Position numbers and translations under genes: made by a program. DNA of 64,000 bases from Mangrovihabitans endophyticus. Its GTDB lineage: Bacteria; Actinomycetota; Actinomycetes; Mycobacteriales; Micromonosporaceae. Position 1 is the stretch's first letter, and every line of letters starts with the position of its first letter. The notes below the pieces were generated by a model. That model made no database searches. It saw only the letters and a program-made list of their open reading frames with translations, and was not told the DNA's origin. Positions 46,550 to 54,706 of the stretch are shown here, one piece after another. Location: the NCBI RefSeq assembly GCF_014646155.1, contig NZ_BMMX01000014.1, forward strand, positions 1-64,000. Direction: 5' to 3'.

Positions 46550-48469
46550 ATGACGACCGAGGTGACACCCGGGTCGCACACTGCGGTGCCCCTCTCTCCC
46601 ATCCCCTCGTCCGAGGAAACGCCCGCACGGCAGCGCAGGCCAGGCGGGGACGGCGCGTCACGTCGGCTCGCCGCGCAACTGATCGCCACACAGCTTGCCG
46701 TTGCCGGCACGGTCGCCAGCGCGCTCCGCGGTCCGCTTGCGCTGGCTGCGGCGTCCCTTGTGGCGCTGGCCGTGATGGTCGTGACCTGGCTGCGGTTCCG
46801 CGGCAGATGGGCGTTTCAGTGGCTCGCCATCGCACTCTCCTTCGCCCGGCGCCGCACCTCACCGGGCGAGGTGACGAGTGCCGTCGGCATGCTCGGCTTC
46901 GTGCTCCCGCGGGCCCGCATCGAGCCCGTCGAGCTGGCCGGTGACCAGGCCGCGATCCTGGTGGACGACGCGGGCCTGATCGCGGTGCTGGAGGTCGGCG
47001 ATCCGTCCGGCCTGCTGGCCGAGGGCCGTCCCGTGCTGCCCGCTCTGCGCACGCTGCTGCCCGGCACCGGCACCGGCACCGGCACCGGCACCGGCACCGG
47101 CACCGGCACCGGCACCGGCACCGGCGACCATCCGCCGTGCCGGATCCAATTGGTGCTCACCGGCGCCCCCGGTCCGGCGGTCCACGGCGGCAACAGCACA
47201 CCCGCGAATTCGTACCGGCAACTGACCGATGGGCGGCTGCTCGCGCACGGTCGGGCATGGATCGCGGTGCAGGTGCTCAGCGCCGAGGGGTGGTCGGCGG
47301 ACGAGCTCCGGCACGGTCTCGCCGGAGCGGTCCGGCGGATCCGCCGGAGACTCGGTGACCTGCCCGTTCGCCCGCTGGGCGAGGCCGCGATCCTGCGGGC
47401 CGTCACCGAACTGACCCACCACGATGGCGTGAGCGCGGTCGAGGAGCACTGGCACGGGCTGCGCATCGGGGGCCTGACGCAGACGACGTTCCGCCTGCAT
47501 CGCTGGCCCGATCCGGCGGTCGAGACATCGCACCGCCTGATCGGCCGGATGCTCGGCCTGCCCGCATCCGCGACGACCATCTCGGTCACGGTGGGGCCGC
47601 ACCCGGCCGACGGCCGGACCGCCCGCGCGGACATGACCATTCGGCTCGCCACATCCGCCGCGCCCGGCCCGGCAACGGCTGAGGACGGCCTGCGTCAGCT
47701 CCTGGCACAGGAGGACGCGGGTGCGCACCGGCTGGACGGCGAGCACCTCGACGGGCTGGTGGCGACGTTGCCACTCGGCGGCGGCGCCTTCGTCGACGTC
47801 CCCGGCCGCCCGTCCGCATCCGGCCCGTCGCACGCCGTGGTGGACGGCGTGGAACTGCCCGTCGAGCCGGCCGGGCTGATGATCGGCCGCAACCGGCACG
47901 GTGAGCCCGTGGTCACCCGCCTGTTCCGGCCGGGACCCACCGCCGCGCTGTTGGTCGGCGGCGTCCGGGCCGCGCAGTTGATCGCCCTGCGTGCCATGGC
48001 GGTCGGCGCGCGCGTGGTCGTGCAGACGGCGCGTCCGCAGGCGTGGGAATCCTTCGTGCGCGGCTCGTCGACGCCCGGCCAGTCGATCGCCGTGGTGCCA
48101 CCGGGCCGCTTCCCCAGGATCGCGCCGGGCACCGCCCTGGCACCCTTGCTGACGCTGGTGGACGTGGGACCGGTCGGAGCGGACCATCGCCCCGGGGCTG
48201 GCTGGCAGGCCACCGTGGTCGTGCGAGACGAATTCGCCGCCGCGGACGTGGATGTGGCGTCCCGTGCGGATCTGTTGATCCTGCAGCCGCTACTGGCGGA
48301 GGAGGCCCACCTGGTCGGCGTCGCGGTGGGGCTCGGCGAGGCCGCACAGTGGCTCACCCGCATCCGGCCGGACATGGTCGGCCTGGTCAACCGGCGGGCC
48401 GTGCGCTGGGCTGTGCTGGCGCACACTCCCATCGAGAGCCAACTGGTGGGCCCACCCGGCCGCGGCTGA
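46550..48469 (+). CDS. EccE-like type VII secretion component
   Basis: The 639-residue protein has two adjacent membrane segments (LIATQLAVAGTVASALRG and LALAAASLVALAVMVVTWL) near the N-terminus, then a large soluble part with RRTSPGEVTSAVGMLGFVLP, as in EccE of ESX systems. EccE forms the periphery of the membrane complex. A (Gly-Thr)10 stretch at about residues 172-191 is coded by a hexanucleotide repeat. ATG 46550 is chosen for GAAGGGGG upstream. EccB, EccC, EccD and MycP are absent from the window. Confidence 0.8.
   Translation: MTTEVTPGSHTAVPLSPIPSSEETPARQRRPGGDGASRRLAAQLIATQLAVAGTVASALRGPLALAAASLVALAVMVVTWLRFRGRWAFQWLAIALSFARRRTSPGEVTSAVGMLGFVLPRARIEPVELAGDQAAILVDDAGLIAVLEVGDPSGLLAEGRPVLPALRTLLPGTGTGTGTGTGTGTGTGTGTGDHPPCRIQLVLTGAPGPAVHGGNSTPANSYRQLTDGRLLAHGRAWIAVQVLSAEGWSADELRHGLAGAVRRIRRRLGDLPVRPLGEAAILRAVTELTHHDGVSAVEEHWHGLRIGGLTQTTFRLHRWPDPAVETSHRLIGRMLGLPASATTISVTVGPHPADGRTARADMTIRLATSAAPGPATAEDGLRQLLAQEDAGAHRLDGEHLDGLVATLPLGGGAFVDVPGRPSASGPSHAVVDGVELPVEPAGLMIGRNRHGEPVVTRLFRPGPTAALLVGGVRAAQLIALRAMAVGARVVVQTARPQAWESFVRGSSTPGQSIAVVPPGRFPRIAPGTALAPLLTLVDVGPVGADHRPGAGWQATVVVRDEFAAADVDVASRADLLILQPLLAEEAHLVGVAVGLGEAAQWLTRIRPDMVGLVNRRAVRWAVLAHTPIESQLVGPPGRG
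47063..47122 (+). repeat. Hexanucleotide array (GGCACC)10
   Basis: Ten perfect GGCACC units encode Gly-Thr repeats within the EccE-like protein. Because units are six bases, copy changes would keep the frame and only vary linker length. Confidence 0.97.
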
Positions 48470-48554
48470 CGCCACCGGCCTACGCATAGTGCTCGCGCAT
48501 GAGTCACGGAGTGTTGCGCGCCACACTGGCGTGACCATGACACCATGCGGTCCC

Positions 48555-48935
48555 ATGGGAATCATCATCCGCCTGGTGATCACCGCGGTGGCGCTCTGGA
48601 TCTCGACCATGCTGCTCGACGGCATCAAGTTGACCACCGATTCGGTGCCCCAGCAGATCGGCACGCTGCTGGCGGTCGCGGTGATCTTCGGCGTCATCAA
48701 CGCGGTCCTGCGACCCCTCATCAAGACCATCGGCTGCGGGCTGTACGTGTTGACGCTGGGCCTCGTCGCCCTGGTCGTCAACGGGCTGCTGTTCCTGCTG
48801 ACCAGTTGGATCGCCGGGCAGTTCAGCCTGCCATTCCACGTGGACGGGTTCTGGCCCGCGGCGGTGCTGGGCGCGCTCATCGTGGGCGTTGTCAGTTGGG
48901 TGCTCAACATGCTCGTCCCGGACGGTGACGACTGA
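48555..48935 (+). CDS. Phage-holin-family (4-TM) membrane protein
   Basis: The 126-residue protein has four membrane segments (IIIRLVITAVALWISTMLL onward) with the conserved loop NAVLRPLIKTIG. It belongs to the Mycobacterium-type phage holin family IV/DUF found widely in actinobacteria as an ordinary chromosomal gene. ATG 48555 is chosen because the first helix begins there; upstream starts at 48537 and 48532 are possible. The function is unknown. Confidence 0.85.
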   Translation: MGIIIRLVITAVALWISTMLLDGIKLTTDSVPQQIGTLLAVAVIFGVINAVLRPLIKTIGCGLYVLTLGLVALVVNGLLFLLTSWIAGQFSLPFHVDGFWPAAVLGALIVGVVSWVLNMLVPDGDD

Positions 48936-49042
48936 GCACGCGATGCGCGTTCGCCCCGACGGTGCCGGCCGACCGCGCGACCCGGCGGGCGAAGGCGACG
49001 TGACCTAGCACATATGCAAGGAACGTAAGCGCTTACAGACCT

Positions 49043-49048
49043 TACCGT
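49043..49048 (+). promoter_or_regulatory. Candidate -10 element of rarD (leaderless)
   Basis: TACCGT ends six bases before the ATG at 49055, without ribosome-binding sequence. Confidence 0.45.
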
Positions 49049-49054
49049 GGCGGG

Positions 49055-49990
49055 ATGAGCGAGGAACGCCGTGGCTTCTTCTTCGGACTGGCCGCGTACG
49101 CGATGTGGGGCTTCTTCCCGATCTACTTCAAGCTGCTGCAGCCGGCCACGCCGCTGGAGATCCTCGCCCACCGCGTGCTGTGGTCCGCGGTATTCGTCAG
49201 CCTGTTGCTCTCCGCGCTGCGCAACTGGCGTTTCCTCGCCCGCCTGGCGCGCTCACCGCGACTGCTCGGCGGCAGCCTGCTCGCCGCGCTGCTGATCGGG
49301 GTCAACTGGTTCACCTACATCACCGGGGTGAACTCCTCCCGGGTGGTGGAGACGGCGCTCGGCTACTTCATCACCCCGCTGGTCGTGGTGGTCTTCGGGG
49401 TCACCGTGCAAGGTGAGCGGCTACGCCGGTGGCAGTGGGTGGCCGTGGGGCTCGGCGCGACCGCCGTCGCCGTCCTGACCCTCGACTACGGACACCTGCC
49501 GTACATCGCACTGACGCTGGCCGCGAGCTTCGGCTCGTACAGCTTGGTCAAGAAGCGACTGGGGCTACCGCCCGCGGAGAGCCTCTTCGTGGAGTCGACC
49601 GCACTGACCGTGCCCGCCCTGCTCTATCTCGGCTGGCTGACCACGGGCGACCGGGCGACATTCGGTCATGTCTCGGCCGGCCACACGGTGCTCATGATCT
49701 TGTCCGGCGTGGCCACCGCGGTGCCGCTGATGCTGTTCGCGGCCAGCGCCAACCGCGTGCCCCTGGTCGCCCTCGGCATGTTGCAGTACATCGCGCCGAT
49801 TCTCCAACTGGCGCTCGGCGTGCTGCTCTTCCATGAGCCCATGCCGGCCGCCCGGCTGGCCGGATTCGGGCTGGTGTGGGCAGCCCTGGTGATGTTCACC
49901 GTCGACGGCATCCGCGCGGCCCGACGCGCGAAACGGGCCGGCGCCGTCACGGCCGCCGCGCTGACCAGCACCGGTCAGGGCACGTCGTAG
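49055..49990 (+). CDS. rarD: RarD-type EamA transporter
   Basis: The 311-residue membrane protein has ten helices in two EamA repeats. The RarD signature RRGFFFGLAAYAMWGFFPIY and LLIGVNWFTYITGVNSSRVVE are present. It exports an unknown compound, originally linked to chloramphenicol sensitivity. Its end overlaps the convergent anti-sigma gene by 16 bp. Confidence 0.93.
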   Translation: MSEERRGFFFGLAAYAMWGFFPIYFKLLQPATPLEILAHRVLWSAVFVSLLLSALRNWRFLARLARSPRLLGGSLLAALLIGVNWFTYITGVNSSRVVETALGYFITPLVVVVFGVTVQGERLRRWQWVAVGLGATAVAVLTLDYGHLPYIALTLAASFGSYSLVKKRLGLPPAESLFVESTALTVPALLYLGWLTTGDRATFGHVSAGHTVLMILSGVATAVPLMLFAASANRVPLVALGMLQYIAPILQLALGVLLFHEPMPAARLAGFGLVWAALVMFTVDGIRAARRAKRAGAVTAAALTSTGQGTS

Positions 49991-50685
49991 CCGAGCAGTG
50001 CCTGGCCGTCGGTGCGGACCAACTCCAGCCGGGCGAGGCTGCCGAAGGTGAAGTGGGTCACCCCCGACATCCGGAATTGCTTACCGGGCGCGGCCACCCA
50101 AGAGCCGAGCTGCTCCTCCTCGTCGTCCGCCCCATAGGCGATCAGCTTGACCGTGTAGGGCTTCAGACCGGGGCCGCTGCGGCGGTAATAGCAGGTCAGG
50201 TCGACTCGTGTTCCGCCGTTGGCCCCGTCGAGATTGATCTGCGCGGACACCGGCACGGCGTTGTCCACCGGCACCATCGCCACGGTCTGCCCACCCGGCG
50301 GAGCCGTCGGCGGGTCACCGCCCAACAGGAAGGCCACCCCGACACCGACGATGAGCGCCACGACCGCTGCCGCGACGGCGGTGGTCAGGACACGTACGCG
50401 CGTCGCATGGCGATTCCGGCGGCGGTCCGGTGTCGCCGCGGACCGCACGTCCGGTACTCGGACCGGCGGCGGGGGCGAAGGCGGCGGAGACATCATCGGG
50501 TCCATCAGCATGGCGAAGTCGGCCGTGTCCAGCCGACCCAGCAGGCCGGGCAGGACCGCGATGTCAGCCACCGCCTCGCGGCAGAACGAGCAGGTGGCGA
50601 GGTGGCGCTCGTACGCGGCACGCTCGGCCGGCGCGAGGGCGCCCAGGACGTACGCGCCGTCGTCGTGCTCATGCTCGCACCTCAT
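49975..50685 (-). CDS. Zinc-finger anti-sigma factor
   Basis: The 236-residue protein starts with a zinc-finger HC2 domain, HLATCSFCREAVA, the His/Cys/Cys of ZAS proteins. One membrane segment (TTAVAAAVVALIVGVGVAFLL) follows and the rest is outside, with KFTFGSL-like strands. It should hold the ECF factor at the membrane. ATG 50685 overlaps the sigma stop by four bases. Confidence 0.9.
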   Translation of the reverse strand: MRCEHEHDDGAYVLGALAPAERAAYERHLATCSFCREAVADIAVLPGLLGRLDTADFAMLMDPMMSPPPSPPPPVRVPDVRSAATPDRRRNRHATRVRVLTTAVAAAVVALIVGVGVAFLLGGDPPTAPPGGQTVAMVPVDNAVPVSAQINLDGANGGTRVDLTCYYRRSGPGLKPYTVKLIAYGADDEEEQLGSWVAAPGKQFRMSGVTHFTFGSLARLELVRTDGQALLGYDVP

Positions 50686-51062
50686 CCCGTCATCCCCATC
50701 TCGTCCAGAACCATGCGCAGCGAGCGCAGGGCGTAATGGGCGCGGGAGGTGACGGTCCCGGCCGGCACGCCCAGCACGGCGGCCGCCTCCGCCACCGAGC
50801 GCCCCCGATAGAAGCACTCCACGAGGACTTCGCGGTGCGTCGGCGACAGCCGCCGCAGCGCCTCCGCCACGGTCCACGCCTCCATCGCCCGGTCTGCCTC
50901 GTCCGCACTCGGAGACGGTTCGGGAATCACGTTGGTCACCTCACCCAGACGCACCGAGCGGCGGCGCCATGCGTCGATCGCCAGATTGCGCGCGGCTTGC
51001 GCGAGCAGAGCTTCCCCATGCTCCTCCTGCAACGCGCGGAGCAGCTCCACGTCCTGTTCCAA
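50682..51062 (-). CDS. ECF sigma factor with most of region 2 missing
   Basis: The 126-residue protein has the start LLRALQEEHGEALL, then directly ARNLAIDAWRRR, the end of region 2. The roughly 45 residues between (region 2.1-2.3, normally starting RLTGGDR...AEDVVQE) are absent without a frameshift. Region 4 is intact: LSPTHREVLVECFYRGRSV and GTVTSRAHYALR. The protein cannot bind a -10 element in the usual way. TTG 51062 follows GGGAGG by nine bases. It is coupled to the anti-sigma gene. Confidence 0.85.
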   Translation of the reverse strand: MEQDVELLRALQEEHGEALLAQAARNLAIDAWRRRSVRLGEVTNVIPEPSPSADEADRAMEAWTVAEALRRLSPTHREVLVECFYRGRSVAEAAAVLGVPAGTVTSRAHYALRSLRMVLDEMGMTG

Positions 51063-51131
51063 CCCGGCTGACCTCCCTCGCGCGTCCCCGCAGTTGTTGT
51101 TACGTGCGGCGACGGCGCCGGGTTCAACGCG

Positions 51132-51935
51132 TCATGCGGTTGCCGCGTCTCCACCAGCGGAGAGCGCTTCGGCGACGGTGCGGGCGGCTGCGGTCAGCTT
51201 GGCTCGCACCACCCGGGCCGAGGTGAGCATCTCGGCAGCGGGCAGCGCGCACGAGAGCACGAGCCGGCGCTCCATGTCGCGGTCGGCCACCACGGTCACG
51301 GCGGCAGCCGCCAGACCTTGGCGGAACTGCCCCATCTCGATCTGCATGCCGCGCCGCTCGCCGGCCGCCAGATCGGCCTCCAGCGCCTCCGGGCTGGTCA
51401 GCGTCGCGGGCGTGAAGGGCCGCATCCCGTAGTCGCGCAGGTATCGGGCGCGTTGGTCGGGCGTGAGCGTGGCAAGCAGCGCCTTACCCAGGGCGGTGGC
51501 GTGCCCGGCCTCGTCGTAGCCGGGCGCGAGGTCGTCCGCGAAGGGCGATCGCGAGCCCTCGGCCGACGCGGTGACCGCGATCCGGCCGCCGACGAATCGA
51601 CCCAGGTAGTGGCTGTAGCCGGTGTCGATCGCGGCACGACGTAACGCCTCACCCACGGCCGGCGGCCCACGGAAGGCGGAGACCAGCTCGCGGTACCGGT
51701 CGGCGATCTCCAGCCCCACGATGTAGGTGCCATCCTCGCGACGGATCACATAGCCTTCGTACGCCAAGGTCCGAACAAGGTGATAAGTCGTCGCGACGGT
51801 CAGCTCGCATCGTCGCGCGATCTGCTTCACGGTCAGTCCGCGCGGGGCCCGCCCGACCGATTCGAGCACGCGCAGGGCGCGTGACACGCTCCGGATCAGG
51901 TCTGACGGCTCCGCCAGGGGGTCGCGCACAGCCAC
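51132..51935 (-). CDS. IclR-family transcriptional regulator
   Basis: The 267-residue protein has an N-terminal winged HTH (RGLTVKQIARRCELTVATTYHLVRTL) and an effector domain with YDEAGHATALGKALLA and a DRDMERR segment. It diverges from an MFS gene across a 145-bp region with repeat motifs. It likely controls that transporter. Its effector is unknown. Confidence 0.9.
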   Translation of the reverse strand: MAVRDPLAEPSDLIRSVSRALRVLESVGRAPRGLTVKQIARRCELTVATTYHLVRTLAYEGYVIRREDGTYIVGLEIADRYRELVSAFRGPPAVGEALRRAAIDTGYSHYLGRFVGGRIAVTASAEGSRSPFADDLAPGYDEAGHATALGKALLATLTPDQRARYLRDYGMRPFTPATLTSPEALEADLAAGERRGMQIEMGQFRQGLAAAAVTVVADRDMERRLVLSCALPAAEMLTSARVVRAKLTAAARTVAEALSAGGDAATA

Positions 51936-51962
51936 CTCCGACGCCGGGGACTTACACCATAT

Positions 51963-52033
51963 GAAGAATCTTCCCCTGACGGAATGCCAAATACACTTCG
52001 ATCATGGTCAATATTACGGCTCGTGTGGTCAAT
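51963..52033. promoter_or_regulatory. Operator candidates between iclR-like and MFS genes
   Basis: GAAGA-A-TCTTC is a perfect palindrome at 51963-51973. TGGTCAAT occurs at 52005 and 52026, 21 bp apart, two helical turns. Both lie in the divergent promoter interval. Confidence 0.55.
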
Positions 52034-52080
52034 GCCACTGAGCGTCCAGATCGTTCCCGGGTCGGCATAGTCTCCGACAG

Positions 52081-53283
52081 GTGAACCCGATCATGGACGG
52101 CACCCCGCCGACCAGCGCCGACGAACATCGCCCGCTGCGCGCGGCCGGGGCCGCACTGACCACCACGATCGCCGCTTCGCTGCCGGTGTTCCTCGTCGGC
52201 GGGCTGGCCGTGCAGATCGCCGACGAACTCGGGTTCTCGCCCGCCGGGCTCGGCCTGGCGGTGTCGGCCTACTTCGGCGTCAGTGCCATCGCCTCGATAC
52301 CCGCCGGTGCGCTGGTGGAACGCTTCAGCGCGAGCACCATCGCTCGCCTCGGCATCGTGCTCTCCACGCTGACCCTGCTCGGCATCGCTGTCGCCGCGCG
52401 TTCACTGTGGAGCCTGATCGCCCTGCTCGCCTGCGGCGCGATGGCCAACGCCGCCGGGCAACTGGCCAGCAACAGCAGCCTGTCCCGGCACGTCCCGCCA
52501 CGTCGCCAGGGTCTGTCATTCGGGGTCAAGCAGGCGGCGATCCCGGTCTGCACGCTTCTCGCCGGTGCCGCCGTGCCGATGATCGCCCTGACCGCGGGCT
52601 GGCGGTGGGCGTTCGCGGTCGGCGCGATCCTGGCGCTCTCGGCGGTCGCCGCGGTGCCGCCGGAACCCCGGCGGTCCGGGCGTGCGGCCGGAACGGCGCA
52701 AGGACAGGCGACCCGCGCGCTCATCGTGGTCGGCGTCGGCGCCGCCCTCGCCGCCGCGGCGGCCAATGCCCTCGGCACGTTCCTCGTGGACTCCGCCGTC
52801 GCACGCGGCATCGCGCCCGGCCCCGCCGGACTCGCCCTCACCCTCGGCGGCGGCGTGTGCGTGGCGGCGCGCGTGGTCGGCGGGTGGCAGGCCGACCTGC
52901 GACCCGGCAAACAGGTCGGCGTCATCGCGGTGCTGCTCGCCTGCGGGTCGGCTGGCCTGGCGCTGCTCGCGCTGCCCGGTGCGCTCCCGCTGATCGGGGG
53001 CGTGGTGCTCGGGTTCGGCCTGGGATGGAGTTGGCCCGGCCTGATGAACTTCGCGGTGGTCCGGCTGCATCCCCAAGCGCCGGCCGCGGCCACATCGATC
53101 ACCCAGACCGGCGTGTACGCGGGAGGGTGCATCGGGCCGCTCGGGCTCGGCACGGTCGCCTCGCTCGTCGGCTATCCGACGATGTGGTGGACGGCGGCGG
53201 GCGCCATGCTGCTGGCAGCGGGCTGCATGCTGGCGGGCAGCGCGGCGCTGCGCCGGCACGCGGCGGCAGACTTGACCGCCTAG
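52081..53283 (+). CDS. MFS transporter (CynX/NimT-like)
   Basis: The 400-residue protein has 12 membrane segments, with the loop motif ALVERFSASTIARLG between TM2 and TM3. The C-terminal half has QADLRPGKQVGVI at the matching position. GTG 52081 or ATG 52093 may be the start; AGGTG precedes the latter by nine bases. It diverges from the IclR-type regulator. Its stop shares CTAG with the convergent prenyl synthase gene. The substrate is unknown. Confidence 0.87.
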   Translation: MNPIMDGTPPTSADEHRPLRAAGAALTTTIAASLPVFLVGGLAVQIADELGFSPAGLGLAVSAYFGVSAIASIPAGALVERFSASTIARLGIVLSTLTLLGIAVAARSLWSLIALLACGAMANAAGQLASNSSLSRHVPPRRQGLSFGVKQAAIPVCTLLAGAAVPMIALTAGWRWAFAVGAILALSAVAAVPPEPRRSGRAAGTAQGQATRALIVVGVGAALAAAAANALGTFLVDSAVARGIAPGPAGLALTLGGGVCVAARVVGGWQADLRPGKQVGVIAVLLACGSAGLALLALPGALPLIGGVVLGFGLGWSWPGLMNFAVVRLHPQAPAAATSITQTGVYAGGCIGPLGLGTVASLVGYPTMWWTAAGAMLLAAGCMLAGSAALRRHAAADLTA

Positions 53284-54305
53284 CCTGTGCGATCCGCGAT
53301 GACGTCGCAGAGGCTCTCCAAGGCGCGACGCGGCTCCGAGTCCGGCAGCGACCCCAACTGGGCGCGCGCCTCCTCCGCATAGGAGCGCACGGTTTCCCGG
53401 GCCCGTTTCATCGCGGCGGACTCCCGCAGCAGACCCAGCGCCTCCGCGTGCAACGCGTCCTCGGTGATCGCCCCGCCGCGCAGGATCTCGCGCAACCGTC
53501 CCGCCGACGCGTCCGCGTCGTCGGCATCCGCCAGCGCATAGAGCACCGGCAGGGTCGGCACGCCCTCGCGCAGGTCGGTGCCCGGTGTCTTGCCCGACTG
53601 CATCGAGTCCGACGTGATGTCCAGCAGGTCGTCGGAGAGCTGAAAGGCGATGCCGATCGTCTCCCCGTAGCCGGCCAACGCCGCCACATGGTCGGCATCC
53701 GCTCCGGAGAACAAGCCCCCGAACCGGGCCGAGGTGGAGATCAGTGATGCCGTCTTCTCCGTGATCACGTGCAGGTGATGCGCGATCGGGTCGCGGTTGC
53801 GAGGGCCGACCGTCTCGGCGATCTGCCCGTGCACCAGCCGAGAGAATGTGCGGGCCTGCAGCGCCACCGCCTCCGGGCCGAGCGAGGCGGCGATGTCCGC
53901 GGCCCGCGCGAACAGGTAGTCGCCGACCAGGATCGCCACCGAGTTGCCCCAGCGGGCGTTCGCGCTGGGCGCACCCCGACGCACCATTGCCTCGTCCATC
54001 ACGTCGTCGTGGTAGAGCGTCGCCAGGTGGGTCAGCTCGACCACGTTCGCGGCCGGAACGATGTGCGGCGACTGTGGATCACCGAACTGGGCGCCCAAGG
54101 CCACGAGCAGCGGCCGAAACCTCTTGCCACCGGCCGTGACCAGATGCACGGCAGCCTCGGCCACCAGCGGGTCCGCGCTGGCGACGTTGTCGCGCAGCGC
54201 CTCCTCCACGGCGGCCAGCGTCGCCGACACGGACGCGTCGACAGCGGGGTCGACGTCCACGCCGAGCGACGTCAGCGGCAGGTCACTGGTGCTCACCACA
54301 TTCAC
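53280..54305 (-). CDS. Long-chain polyprenyl diphosphate synthase
   Basis: The 341-residue enzyme has the first Asp-rich motif YHDDVMDEA and the second QLSDDLLDI, with GGKRFRPLL at the substrate site. Small residues upstream of the first Asp motif suggest a long chain product, as for menaquinone. Location next to nuo supports a menaquinone role, as with GrcC. The start is uncertain: GTG 54305, 54299 and 54296 are in frame. Its stop overlaps the MFS gene by four bases. Confidence 0.88.
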   Translation of the reverse strand: MNVVSTSDLPLTSLGVDVDPAVDASVSATLAAVEEALRDNVASADPLVAEAAVHLVTAGGKRFRPLLVALGAQFGDPQSPHIVPAANVVELTHLATLYHDDVMDEAMVRRGAPSANARWGNSVAILVGDYLFARAADIAASLGPEAVALQARTFSRLVHGQIAETVGPRNRDPIAHHLHVITEKTASLISTSARFGGLFSGADADHVAALAGYGETIGIAFQLSDDLLDITSDSMQSGKTPGTDLREGVPTLPVLYALADADDADASAGRLREILRGGAITEDALHAEALGLLRESAAMKRARETVRSYAEEARAQLGSLPDSEPRRALESLCDVIADRTG

Positions 54306-54344
54306 GATGCCATACCCGGGTGACACTTCCGGCCCAGGGGGTTG

Positions 54345-54360
54345 AAAGATCAAGATCTTT
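54345..54360. promoter_or_regulatory. Palindrome upstream of the prenyl synthase
   Basis: AAAGATC and GATCTTT flank AA, 40 bp before the likely start at 54305. It is an operator candidate. The same AAGATC/GATCTT core recurs in the 54586 palindrome. Confidence 0.5.
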
Positions 54361-54585
54361 ACCCAGCACGAACGGCTTCCCCACGCAGCCCGCGACACCA
54401 CACCGGTAACACACCGTCACCACCCCCCGCCCCCCGCTACGCAGCGGCACACCCCCTCCCCCTCCCCCGCGTCCCCGCCCCCGTGCCCCCGCCCCGGGCC
54501 CTCCCCCGTGCCCCCCGCCGCCGCGCCCCGCCGCCGCGTCGATCTTGTAGTTGCTGGTCGGACAAGTCGGTTCTGTCGGTACGAA

Positions 54586-54618
54586 CCGGCCCCGCGATCT
54601 TCAAGATCGCGGGGCCGG
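54586..54618. terminator. Perfect 33-bp palindrome downstream of nuoN
   Basis: Sixteen bases (CCGGCCCCGCGATCTT) are fully complementary to the following sixteen around one central C. It could end the nuo transcript. No T-run is present. Confidence 0.65.
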
Positions 54619-54706
54619 GACGGGACGGGACGGCGGGCGGGTGGGACGGGACGGGACGGGACGGCGGGGGTGGGACGGGGCCGGGACGGCGGGCGGGCGT
54701 GGGGGG
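54611..54706 (+). repeat. G-rich GGGAC array at the nuoN end
   Basis: The plus strand holds clustered GGGAC units and many further G-runs from 54611 up to the nuoN stop. The preceding 54415-54540 is in contrast C-rich. The G-runs could form quadruplexes in the DNA. Confidence 0.85.
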
